The translations under genes and the position numbers were made by a program. From Polyangium fumosum (lineage in GTDB: Bacteria; Myxococcota_A; Polyangia; Polyangiales; Polyangiaceae): DNA of 64,000 bases. Location: contig NZ_SSMQ01000018.1 of NCBI RefSeq assembly GCF_005144585.1, positions 1 through 64,000 of the forward strand, given 5' to 3'. The number at the start of each line of letters is the position of its first letter. Position 1 is the first letter of the stretch. Shown here in pieces: positions 1 to 7,903 of the stretch. The notes below the pieces were generated by a model. That model was not told the origin of the DNA. It made no database searches and saw nothing but the letters and a program-made list of their open reading frames with translations.

Positions 1-81
1 AACAGAAGATGAACCGAACCGTTATAAGCCGTCAGGTGGCCTGTCCGATATGCACCGTGGCGGCCATGGGAACAGGAGCGG

Positions 82-101
82 CCATCGACCGTCGTCGATG
101 G
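82..101. other. Small perfect hairpin, possible terminator
   Basis: An 8-bp perfect inverted repeat (82-89 against 94-101, 4-nt loop) lies just past the stop of the minus-strand lipoprotein gene. No T-tract follows it on the minus strand, so a terminator role is only a guess. Bases 1-123 otherwise show nothing I can call. Confidence 0.3.
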
Positions 102-123
102 GCTCGCGATCAACACCAGCCAC

Positions 124-447
124 CTAGCAGCAGAAATTCCAGCACGCAGCGCTGCATTCGCTCTGGCAGCCGGGGCAGCCCAAGCAACTGTTCTGGCAGT
201 CCCGATAGCATACGGGATCGAAGCAGCCTTTCCCCGTATCATCATCATCACCCGGTCCTGCCTCCGAGGCGGCAGGGGTACGCGCCTCCTCGGGTTCGTC
301 CATCCGCATCTCCGACGCAGCGGGGAGAAGCGCCGCGTTCGCGGCCTCGTCGCTGTCGAGAGGAGGGTCGCTCTGCATGAGGCATCCCGTCGAGAGCACG
401 ATGCCAAAGAGGAGGCAGGCGGCTGCAATGCGTGACTTGTTCAACAT
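124..447 (-). CDS. Small cysteine-rich lipoprotein
   Basis: The product is 107 aa. It starts with a lipoprotein signal peptide ending in the lipobox LSTGC (Cys22 would be lipidated), so it should sit anchored to a membrane on the periplasmic side. An acidic, Ala/Glu/Asp-rich linker follows, and then a compact C-terminal region with ten cysteines spaced as CFDPVC, CQNSC, CLGCPGC and CSAAC, ending in FCC. This suggests a disulfide-stabilised or metal-binding knot. I chose the start at 447 because AAAGGA lies 8 nt upstream; in-frame ATGs further up (456, 504) have no such site. I recognise no family. Small Cys-rich lipoproteins of this build are frequent in myxobacteria and mostly uncharacterised. 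A metallothionein-like or redox role is possible but unsupported. Confidence 0.75.
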   Translation of the reverse strand: MLNKSRIAAACLLFGIVLSTGCLMQSDPPLDSDEAANAALLPAASEMRMDEPEEARTPAASEAGPGDDDDTGKGCFDPVCYRDCQNSCLGCPGCQSECSAACWNFCC

Positions 448-1156
448 GACAAGCATCCTTTCTTGCGGCGGGTGCCGCTTGCCATGAGCGATTGCATGGC
501 GCATGCCATAGGGATTTCGTCGGCGCGAAGCGCCGGTTTCACCGACGAACAGGCAGATTCGCTTCGGTAGAGCCGTTCGGGGAACAGGGCCAAGCCCGAC
601 ATCTGCTGGCGCTTGCCATCATTGCGTGCATGCCGCAGCCTGCAGCGCCTCGGCGTGATGCCGTCGCTCCACACGCGGTGCGTGAGCGGCGAGACCTCCT
701 CCACCTGGGCGAGGCGGGGAAGGCGCGGCGGGTGATTTCGGTGCTGGGGCGCTCGGGTCCTCGCGACGATCCAGGGCGCGCAGCAAGTTTACAGCACCCT
801 GCTCGCGCGAGCTTCCGCGCCGCCGCGAGCCCATCCCGCAATGTCGCTTTCGTCGTGATGCTGCCGAGCTCCCAATGGAGCTCCACCAGCGTGTGGGCCG
901 CGGACGGCCCGAGGCCCGTGAGCACGACCCGACCACGAGGCTCGAACCGGGGGCGTTCGTCTCTCCTCGCTGAGCAGAGCCTTCGAGGTCCCGGCGCGCC
1001 TCTTCCAGCAGAGCTTCACGCCGGGAGCGCAGGGAGACGAGCACGGCGGGAGGCAGCGGATCCTGCATGAGCCGGGCGGTTATAGGGCGGGCCGCTCCGT
1101 TTGAAAACCGTCTTTTGATCCCGAAAGACTTCGAATTCGTAGTAGGCTTCCGGCCC
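448..1156. other. 709-bp gap between lipoprotein genes
   Basis: No intact gene is supported here. Several long open frames exist on both strands, but their proteins are Arg/Ser/Pro-rich and typical of GC-rich antisense noise. The one recognisable piece is the STAS-like fragment at 799-943. Promoters for the flanking divergent lipoprotein genes must lie here but I could not identify them. Confidence 0.5.
799..943 (-). pseudogene. Remnant of an RsbR/RsbS-type STAS domain
   Basis: One minus-strand frame encodes about 45 residues that match the last third of the STAS domain of RsbR-type stressosome proteins. It contains VVLTGLGPSAAHTLVEL, then GSITTKATLRDGLAAA. RsbR proteins have LTGI-P-VAQTLV-LG followed by I-T-TLxDGLAxA at the same spacing. 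The first two thirds of the STAS fold, including the phospho-acceptor Ser/Thr region, are not in this frame upstream. The frame then runs into unrelated Arg-rich sequence without a sensible stop. I read it as the decayed 3' end of a stressosome gene. Chance resemblance is the alternative, but two consecutive motifs with correct spacing make that less likely. Confidence 0.5.
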
Positions 1157-3376
1157 ATGCGCGCTCCCTCGCTGTCATTACGGGCGCTCCTGTTCGCCCC
1201 TCTTCTCCTTCTCTCCGCCTGCACCACGCCGCTCGCCCACGGCCCCTCGAAGGGCCTGCGCTTACGCCATGTCGTCCTCTACCAGAATGGCCTCGGCTAC
1301 TTCGAGCGCACCGGGGAGATGTCCTCTGACAAACTCGCGCTCCGGTTCCGCGAGCGGGAAGTCGACGACGTCCTGAAGAGCGTGGTCGTCGTCGAGGAGG
1401 GGCTCGGCCCGAACGAGACGCCCTCGACCGTCAGCGCGCATTTGCCGCGATCGGGCCGCGGCGCCTCGCCCGAGGAGGCGACCGAGCTCGAGCTCGTCTT
1501 CTCCCCGCGCCCGTCGCGCCCCGTCTCCATTGCGTACGCCGTCCCCACGGCCGCCTGGAAAGCCACGTATCGCATCATTCTCCCGACGAAGGAGCAAAAG
1601 GACCGCCGCGCGCTCCTGCAAGCCTGGGCGCTCATCGACAACGTGGGCGACGAGGACTGGAACGACGTGCGCGTCACGCTCGCCACGGGCGCGCCGCTCT
1701 CGTACAGCTCCGATCTCCGCTCGCCCACGATGATCGAGCGTCCCGAGCTCAAGGGCATTTACGGCCCGCAGGGCGGCGTCGTGGGCCCCGTCCTCGCCGA
1801 GAACGTCGCCGCCCGCGACACGGACGCGGACGGCGTCCCCGATCGCGAGGACGCTTGTCCCAACGAGCGCGGCACCGTGCATACCGATCCCGCGCGCGCC
1901 GGCTGCCCCTCGCACGTCACCTTGGCCCTGAGAGAGATCAAGATCCTCGCGCAGCTCTTCTTCGACAAGGGCTCGGACGCCGTGAAGCCGGCGAGCCTGC
2001 CGATCCTCGACGAAGTCGCGCAGGTGCTCCAGCAAAACCCGTCGATCATGCTCCTCGAAATCGAGGGCCACACCTCGACCGACGAGCAAAACCCGACCGA
2101 GCTCTCGGCGCGCCGCGCCTCGGCCATTCGCGCCGCGCTCGTCAAGCGGGGCGTGTCCTCGTCCCGGCTCTCGATGCGCTCCTATGCGGCCGACCGGCCC
2201 GTCGACAGCAATGCGACGGAGCCCGGGCGCGCGAAGAACCGGCGCGTCGCGTTCCACATCGCCGAGCAGGGCCCGCGCGAGGATCCGAAGTTCCGCGCGC
2301 CGACGACCACGACCATCACGCCGCAATCCCTCGCGCGCGTGCCCGAGGGCGCGGGTCGCATCGACGCTTCGAGCGGGAGTTATCGGTACGAGATCGCGAA
2401 TCCCGTCACCCTCGCGAAAAAGTCGTCGGCGCTGATCACGCTCATCAATCGTCCGATGAACGGCGACGACGTGCTCCTCTATCGCCCCGACCCCGCGGCG
2501 CCGCAAAGCTCGACGCATCCTTTCCGCGCGGCCGAGATCGAAAACAAGAGCGACATCGGCCTGCAACCCGGCTCGGTCTCGATTTTTTCGGGTGGCACGT
2601 TCGTCGGCGAGGGCGTGATCACGCGCCTGCTCCCGGGCGAACGCTCGACCATTCCCTACGCCATCGACGATTCGACGCGCGTCTCGCAAGCCCGGATCTC
2701 GCTCGACGAACCCGTGCGCATCGTGGCCCTCGCGCGCGGCGTCCTGCGTGTCACGGACCGGCAGCGGCTCGTGACCACCTACGACATCGAGCCCGGCCAC
2801 AACGTGCCGAACACGCTCGTGCTCCGGCACCCGAGGACATTCGGCTACGAGCCGGTCGTGCTGCCCGAGGGCACCGAAAAGACCCCCGACGCTTACCTCA
2901 TCCGCGTCGCGCTCACGCCGCACAAGCCGACGAAAATCGCCATCGAGGAGGCGCGCCCCGTCGAGCGGCAATGGCTCGTCCTCACGGCCGACGGCGAGCG
3001 GCTCGCGCTCTACCTGAAAGGCTCGGCGCTCCCCGAGGGCACGCAGAAACGAATGGCCCGCATCGTCGAGCTCCGCCGCGCCCTCGGCGCCGCGAGCGAC
3101 GAGCTCGGTCGATTGCGCGAAAAGCGGCAGGAGGCGACCGATCGCGCCGTGGAGCTCCGCGAGAACGTGAAGGCGATCGAAAAGACACCCCAGGCCGACA
3201 AGCTCCGCAAGATGCTGCTCGAACGGCTCGAAAGCGTGACGAAGGCCGGCGACGAGCTGGCCGTGAAGATCACCCAGCGCAGCGACGACGCGGCCATCGC
3301 CCGCGCCGAACTCGACGACGCCGTGCGTGACCTCGTCATCGAGGAGGACGCGAAGGCGGGCGGCGGAAAACCCTGA
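1157..3376 (+). CDS. DUF4139-type lipoprotein with inserted OmpA-like domain
   Basis: The product is 739 aa. The start at 1157 gives a clean lipoprotein signal (lipobox LLSAC, Cys22); the in-frame ATG at 1067 would add 30 residues without signal character. N-terminal residues 30-210 resemble the DUF4139/MucA-inhibitor-like fold (YQNGLGYFER, WKATYRI). Residues about 221-250 form a calcium-binding thrombospondin-3-type repeat (DTDADGVPDREDACP). Residues about 260-368 are an OmpA C-terminal-like domain that would bind peptidoglycan (LFFDKGSD, IEGHTS, LSARRASAIR, NRRVAFHI). The DUF4139 fold then resumes, and a charged coiled coil fills about 640-710. The protein should lie between outer membrane and cell wall. 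Its stop abuts the stop of convergent priA. The OmpA domain appears to be inserted inside the DUF4139 region rather than at the end. Confidence 0.8.
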   Translation: MRAPSLSLRALLFAPLLLLSACTTPLAHGPSKGLRLRHVVLYQNGLGYFERTGEMSSDKLALRFREREVDDVLKSVVVVEEGLGPNETPSTVSAHLPRSGRGASPEEATELELVFSPRPSRPVSIAYAVPTAAWKATYRIILPTKEQKDRRALLQAWALIDNVGDEDWNDVRVTLATGAPLSYSSDLRSPTMIERPELKGIYGPQGGVVGPVLAENVAARDTDADGVPDREDACPNERGTVHTDPARAGCPSHVTLALREIKILAQLFFDKGSDAVKPASLPILDEVAQVLQQNPSIMLLEIEGHTSTDEQNPTELSARRASAIRAALVKRGVSSSRLSMRSYAADRPVDSNATEPGRAKNRRVAFHIAEQGPREDPKFRAPTTTTITPQSLARVPEGAGRIDASSGSYRYEIANPVTLAKKSSALITLINRPMNGDDVLLYRPDPAAPQSSTHPFRAAEIENKSDIGLQPGSVSIFSGGTFVGEGVITRLLPGERSTIPYAIDDSTRVSQARISLDEPVRIVALARGVLRVTDRQRLVTTYDIEPGHNVPNTLVLRHPRTFGYEPVVLPEGTEKTPDAYLIRVALTPHKPTKIAIEEARPVERQWLVLTADGERLALYLKGSALPEGTQKRMARIVELRRALGAASDELGRLREKRQEATDRAVELRENVKAIEKTPQADKLRKMLLERLESVTKAGDELAVKITQRSDDAAIARAELDDAVRDLVIEEDAKAGGGKP

Positions 3377-5647
3377 TCAGAGCATCGCCACGGGATCGAC
3401 GTCCACCACGACCCGGACGCGCCGATCGAGCTCCGGGATCGCCGCCGCCGCCACCGCGGTCGCGGCCCGGAGCGCGCGGCGATCCTTGGAGCGCAAAAGA
3501 ACACGGAATCGATACCGGCCTCGCAGGCGCGCGAGCGGCGCCGCCGCGGGGCCGAGGACCTCGACCACGCGCGATTGTCCTTCCGGCGAGGTCTTCGCGT
3601 GCGCCGCGATCACGCCCGCCGCGCGCCGCGCCGCCTCCTCGTCGAGCGCGTCGACCCGGAAGAGCGACAATCGCGAGAAGGGCGGATACCCGACCTCCGC
3701 CCGATCGGCGAGCTCGTGCTCCAGGAACGCGTTCACGTCGTGCCGCTTCGCGAATTGCACCGCAGGCTGCTCGGGGTTTCGCGTCTGGATGATCACCCGG
3801 CCCGGACGATCCCGCCTCCCCGCGCGCCCCGCGACCTGCACGAGGAGCTGAAACCCACGCTCCGATGCCCGAAAATCCGGGAGCGAGAGCGCCGCGTCCG
3901 CATTGAGCACGCCGACGAGCGTCACGTTGCCGAGGTCGTGCCCCTTCGTGACCATTTGCGTGCCCACGAGCACGTCGATCTCGCCGGCCCTCATTTTTGC
4001 GAGGATCGCCTCCGCCTTCGCGCCGTCGGCCACGTCCCGGTCGAGCCGCGCGACGCGCGCCGTGGGGAACGCCTCCGCGATCGTCTCCTCCAGCCGCTCG
4101 GTCCCGAGCCCTTCGAGCGCGAGCGAGGGCGCCCTGCATTCCGAGCACGCCGCGGGCATCGGCCCTTCCCAGTCGCAATAATGGCACCGCATGCGCCCGC
4201 CCCGCGCCCGGTGGAACGTGAGCGCCACCGAGCAAGCGAGGCACGTCGCCACGTGCCCGCACGACTCGCACACGACGCTCGGCGCGAACCCGCGACGATT
4301 GAGGAACAGGATCACCTGCTCCCCCGCCGCGAGCGTCTTTTCGATGGCGCGGTGGAGCGGCAACGAAATGAGCTTGTTCCCCGTCGCCCCCGGCCCGATC
4401 CGCCGCAGATCGACGGTCGTCACCTCGGGCAACGTCGCCTCCCGGTGCGCGCGATCGGGCAGGCGCAATTCGGTAAGCTTGCCCTGGCGCACGAGGTGCA
4501 CCGATTCGAGCGAGGGCGTCGCCGATCCGAGCACGGCGACGGCCGCGGCGCGGTGCGCCCGCAGCAAGGCCATGTCGCGGGCGTGATACCGCACGCCCTC
4601 CTCCTGCTTGAACGAGCCGTCGTGCTCCTCGTCCACGAGGATGAGCCCGAGGTTCGCGACGGGCGCGAAGATCGCGGAGCGCGCCCCGATCGCCACGCGC
4701 ACCGCCCCCGTCCGCACGCGTTTCCACATCGCGTGCCGGTCCGCCTCCGACAAACCGCTGTGCAAGACGGCGAGATCATCGCCGAACCGCGCCCGGAACC
4801 GCGCCACGAGCTGCGGCGTGAGCGCGATTTCGGGCACCATCACGATCGCGCCCCGCCCCCGCGCGAGGCAACCCGCGATCGCCCGCAGATACACCTCGGT
4901 TTTCCCGGACCCCGTGACGCCGAAAAGCAAAAACGCCGACGACTTTGCTTCCGCGAGGGCCGCCTCGATGCGCGCCTCGGCTGCGCTTTGCGCCTCGTTC
5001 AACTCCGGCGGCTCGTCGCGTGGCTCGGGCCTCACGAAAAACGCATCCCGCGGCGGCTCCCGCTCCTCGGTCACCACGAGCCCGAGCGAGGCGAGCTTTT
5101 TCACCGCGGCCCGCGCATTGCCGAATTTCTCTTCGAGCCGCGCGATCGGCATCTCCCCGTTCGACCGCAAGAGCGCCAGCACCGACGCGGCCTGCCCGCG
5201 CAACACCCCCGGCTCCTCCACCACATCCGTCGGCCGCGCATACGCAATCTTGCGCCCGCCCACCTGCTTCACGCGCGAGAGCGTGCCCGGCAGCTCGCCC
5301 TGCGCTTCGAGCACGCGCACGTCCTCGCGCTCGACGGCCGGCAGCGCGAGCCGGAGCACCTCACCGATCGGCGCGAAATAATACGACGAGAGCTCACGCA
5401 AAAACGAGAGCAGCTCCGGCGGCAGGACCGGCTCGGGATCAACGACCGCCGTGATGGGCTTGAGCCGCACGCCCTCGGGCGCCGCGCCCTCGGACGTCGC
5501 GAGGACCACGCCGAGGACCTTCTTTCGACCGAACTCGACGAGCACCCGCGCGCCCGGACGAACCGAGGCGGCGAGCGCGAGCGGGACCTCGTAGGAGAAG
5601 GCCCGAGCGAGCGGGACGGGGACGGCGACCTCGCAGAGGAGGGGCAT
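3377..5647 (-). CDS. priA: Primosomal replication restart helicase PriA
   Basis: The product is 756 aa, a normal PriA length. PriA is a 3'-5' DNA helicase that recognises stalled forks and starts reloading of DnaB. The N-terminal 3'-DNA-binding domain begins at residue 1 (EVAVPVPLARAFSYEVP). Walker A is GVTGSGKT near residue 243-250 and the Walker B/DEAH-type box is VDEEH near 339. Eight cysteines at about 460-504, in pairs such as CESC, CLAC, CHYC and CSEC, form the two zinc sites inserted in the helicase C domain. The motif VGTQMVTKGHD follows. I chose the start at 5647 because the homologous N-terminus begins there; an earlier in-frame ATG at 5740 lies inside the divergent gene. The gene is divergent from the neighbour at 5739, with a 91-bp shared control region. 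Confidence 0.95.
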   Translation of the reverse strand: MPLLCEVAVPVPLARAFSYEVPLALAASVRPGARVLVEFGRKKVLGVVLATSEGAAPEGVRLKPITAVVDPEPVLPPELLSFLRELSSYYFAPIGEVLRLALPAVEREDVRVLEAQGELPGTLSRVKQVGGRKIAYARPTDVVEEPGVLRGQAASVLALLRSNGEMPIARLEEKFGNARAAVKKLASLGLVVTEEREPPRDAFFVRPEPRDEPPELNEAQSAAEARIEAALAEAKSSAFLLFGVTGSGKTEVYLRAIAGCLARGRGAIVMVPEIALTPQLVARFRARFGDDLAVLHSGLSEADRHAMWKRVRTGAVRVAIGARSAIFAPVANLGLILVDEEHDGSFKQEEGVRYHARDMALLRAHRAAAVAVLGSATPSLESVHLVRQGKLTELRLPDRAHREATLPEVTTVDLRRIGPGATGNKLISLPLHRAIEKTLAAGEQVILFLNRRGFAPSVVCESCGHVATCLACSVALTFHRARGGRMRCHYCDWEGPMPAACSECRAPSLALEGLGTERLEETIAEAFPTARVARLDRDVADGAKAEAILAKMRAGEIDVLVGTQMVTKGHDLGNVTLVGVLNADAALSLPDFRASERGFQLLVQVAGRAGRRDRPGRVIIQTRNPEQPAVQFAKRHDVNAFLEHELADRAEVGYPPFSRLSLFRVDALDEEAARRAAGVIAAHAKTSPEGQSRVVEVLGPAAAPLARLRGRYRFRVLLRSKDRRALRAATAVAAAAIPELDRRVRVVVDVDPVAML

Positions 5648-5738
5648 GGATGCCGGAGAGGTATCAGGTTTTCGGGGGTCGTGCACCCAGGAGGACGAGC
5701 GGGCCCGTCCATGCGCGGATCGTGATAACCTCGGCGGC

Positions 5739-6317
5739 ATGACGCGAGCGCAGCGTGGACTCTTTGATTACCTGCGTGACGAGGAAGAGCGTCCCTTCCT
5801 GATCGAAGCGATGAATGGCACGCTCGACGACGAGAAGCGCCTCGCCTATGCGGCGCGGCTCGATCCACGCGACCCCGAACGCGCGGAGTGGTTGCGGCTC
5901 GAAGTCGCGCTCCACGGGCGCGCCACGAATGATGCGGCGATCCACGCGCGTTACGGTGAGCTCTCGCGCCTGCTCAGCTACGACCTGCTACGGCTGCTCC
6001 GCCGCGACATGGTCCTGAACTGCGGCGACGCGCGGGCCGAGCGGCCGCGCATCCGATTCAGCTTCGTATGCTCGGCGCGCTGGGAGACGCTCGCGCCGAC
6101 GGAGGACCCGACGGTGCGCTTCTGCGGCCATTGTCAGGAGCGTGTGTATTTCTGCGAGAAAGGTCGAGTCGCGGCAGCGCACGCCCGCGCCGGTGATTGC
6201 ATCGCGGTCCGGCGCGACCTCAGAGACAAGGACGTCAACTTGGACACGCGTACCATGCTCGGCCGGCCCGATCCCCTCGGCAACTGGGCCCGCGACCTGT
6301 TCCCCGACGACGAGTGA
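5739..6317 (+). CDS. TIGR02996-type protein with C-terminal Cys motif
   Basis: The product is 192 aa and cytoplasmic (no signal or membrane segment). Residues about 12-55 (FLIEAMNGTLDDEKRLAYAA, then DPERAEWLRLEVAL) match the TIGR02996 repeat-companion domain common in myxobacteria and planctomycetes; its function is unknown. The C-terminal part has FCGHCQERVYFCEK and a later Cys (AGDC), which could form a zinc ribbon. It is divergent from priA and runs convergent into the kinase gene, with only 6 bp between stops. No pathway can be inferred. The family call rests on the N-terminal motif alone. Confidence 0.7.
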   Translation: MTRAQRGLFDYLRDEEERPFLIEAMNGTLDDEKRLAYAARLDPRDPERAEWLRLEVALHGRATNDAAIHARYGELSRLLSYDLLRLLRRDMVLNCGDARAERPRIRFSFVCSARWETLAPTEDPTVRFCGHCQERVYFCEKGRVAAAHARAGDCIAVRRDLRDKDVNLDTRTMLGRPDPLGNWARDLFPDDE

Positions 6318-6323
6318 TTCGCG

Positions 6324-7739
6324 TCAGCCGCCCGCCGTGAGCTGGAGCATCACGAGCCCCGCTACCATCGCCGCCGCGAGTAGCAGAATCGCCCCGGCAT
6401 ACCCGCCCTCCGACGCCTCGCGCGGCACGACCTTCACCGGCGCGCTGCTCTGCCCCTGCGCTTTCAGCGCCTTGCGCCGCTTCTTCGCGAGCCGCTTCTC
6501 CCGCTCCGCCGGATCGAGCGACCGCGTCTGCCGCACGCCGCTCGGCGGGGCCTCCACGACCGATTCCTTTCGCGGCACCACGCGCTGCGTGGGCGGCGTC
6601 GGCGTGTGGTTCGCGTTTTTCTCGACCGCATTGCCGTTCGCCGGCCGCGCGCGCTTGCCGATCGGCGTGATCACCGCGACCGGGCCGCGCTCGATCGCCT
6701 CGATCGCGCGCTGCCGCCCCCGCCGCTCGGAGATCACTTCCTTGCCGAAATGCTGCGTGAGCCACGCGCCGAACTGGATCGAGCTCGCCAGCATCCGCGT
6801 CTTCGCGGCGTAGGCTTCGAGGTCACGCAGCATCGCCGCGGCCGTGGGATATCGCTCGTCCGTCTCCGTCGCGAGCGCGCGCCGCACGATGCCGAAGAGC
6901 TCGTCCTCCTCGGGCAAACCCCGGCTCGGCAGCTCCGGGATCTCCGCCCGGCGCGAAGCTTGAAGCAATGTCTCCCCGGGCTGCGCCTTGTAAAGACGCC
7001 TCCCCGCGAGCAGCTCCCATAGAATGATGCCGACCGCGAAGACATCCGAGGTCGCGGTGAGCGCCTCGCCCCGCGCCTGCTCCGGGCTCATGTAGCCGGC
7101 TTTGCCCTGGAACGCCGTGTCCACGCCGCTCACCGTGCCCGCCTGCGCGATCCCGAAATCGCAGAGCTTGACCTCTCCCTCGAAGCTCACGAGCACGTTC
7201 GCCGGCGAAACGTCGCGATGCACGATCCCGAGCGGCGCGCCGGCCTCGTCCTTCCATCGATGCGCGGAATCGAGGCCGCGCAGGACGTCGCCCACGAGCA
7301 TCAGCGAATATGCGACCGGAAAGGGCACCTTCGCCGCGGCGGCGCGACGCAAGAGCTCGCGCAGATCGAACCCCTCGACGTACTCCATCGCGAGGTAGAC
7401 GCTCTCGCCGTCACGCCCGATCTCGTGGACCTCGACGACGTTTTTGTGGCGGAGCAGGCTCGTGATCCGGGCCTCCTCGGCGAGCATCTCCGCCATACGC
7501 GCGTCGTGCGCGAGCTCGGGCAGGACCTCCTTGATGACGCAGAGGCGATGCCCGCCGCGCTCGGTCTTCTGGCGGGCGAGATACACGTTCGCCATGCCGC
7601 CGTAGCCGATCCGCTCGAAGAGCGTATACGGGCCGAGCTTGCAGGGCAGCCGCCGGCTCGCGCGCTGCTTCCGGCGCGAGGACGGAACGGCGGAGGGCGG
7701 GGGCGTAGGGGTCGGTTGGGCAGCGAGCGCGGCGGTCAC
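6324..7739 (-). CDS. Membrane-anchored Ser/Thr protein kinase (Hanks type)
   Basis: The product is 471 aa. After a Pro-rich N-terminus, residues about 37-300 form a complete eukaryotic-type kinase domain: glycine loop GYGGMANVYLA, catalytic Lys70 (CVIKE), HRD at 174-176 (IVHRDVSPANVL), DFG at 194-196 and the activation segment end GYMSPEQ. A Lys/Arg-rich juxtamembrane stretch leads to one C-terminal membrane helix (GAILLLAAAMVAGLVML) with almost nothing beyond it, so the kinase faces the cytoplasm and has no external sensor. The GTG start at 7739 is preceded by GGGGGA 8 nt upstream. An open frame continues further upstream but is low-complexity and overlaps the neighbouring gene. The substrate is unknown. 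Confidence 0.9.
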   Translation of the reverse strand: MTAALAAQPTPTPPPSAVPSSRRKQRASRRLPCKLGPYTLFERIGYGGMANVYLARQKTERGGHRLCVIKEVLPELAHDARMAEMLAEEARITSLLRHKNVVEVHEIGRDGESVYLAMEYVEGFDLRELLRRAAAAKVPFPVAYSLMLVGDVLRGLDSAHRWKDEAGAPLGIVHRDVSPANVLVSFEGEVKLCDFGIAQAGTVSGVDTAFQGKAGYMSPEQARGEALTATSDVFAVGIILWELLAGRRLYKAQPGETLLQASRRAEIPELPSRGLPEEDELFGIVRRALATETDERYPTAAAMLRDLEAYAAKTRMLASSIQFGAWLTQHFGKEVISERRGRQRAIEAIERGPVAVITPIGKRARPANGNAVEKNANHTPTPPTQRVVPRKESVVEAPPSGVRQTRSLDPAEREKRLAKKRRKALKAQGQSSAPVKVVPREASEGGYAGAILLLAAAMVAGLVMLQLTAGG

Positions 7740-7874
7740 GACACGTCCCCCATGCCAGAGGGCCGGGGGACGGGCCAAGAAACCGCGGGAGGAGGGAGCG
7801 CCTGATAGGCGCCCTGCGAGGTCGCGCAGCGAGCTCGCCTCGGGGGGTGAATCGGCCGGGCTTTGCCCGGACGA

Positions 7875-7899
7875 GAGGGGGACGCGAGGCGTCCCCCTC
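7875..7899 (-). terminator. Strong GC hairpin downstream of outer-membrane gene
   Basis: An 11-bp perfect inverted repeat (7875-7885 against 7889-7899, 3-nt loop) starts 5 nt past the minus-strand stop at 7904. No clear T-run follows, as is common for GC-rich genomes. Its place directly after the gene favours a terminator or 3'-end stabilising hairpin. Confidence 0.45.
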
Positions 7900-7903
7900 G
7901 GGA

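Noticed and set aside
9-380. Plus-strand open frame at the left edge
   Set aside because: It overlaps the lipoprotein gene on the other strand and is Ser/Arg/Pro-rich without a recognisable feature.
3575-5725. Long plus-strand open frame (716 codons) across priA
   Set aside because: It is antisense to a complete priA with all motifs. Its product is Arg/His/Pro-rich with no motif, the usual result of GC-rich third positions.
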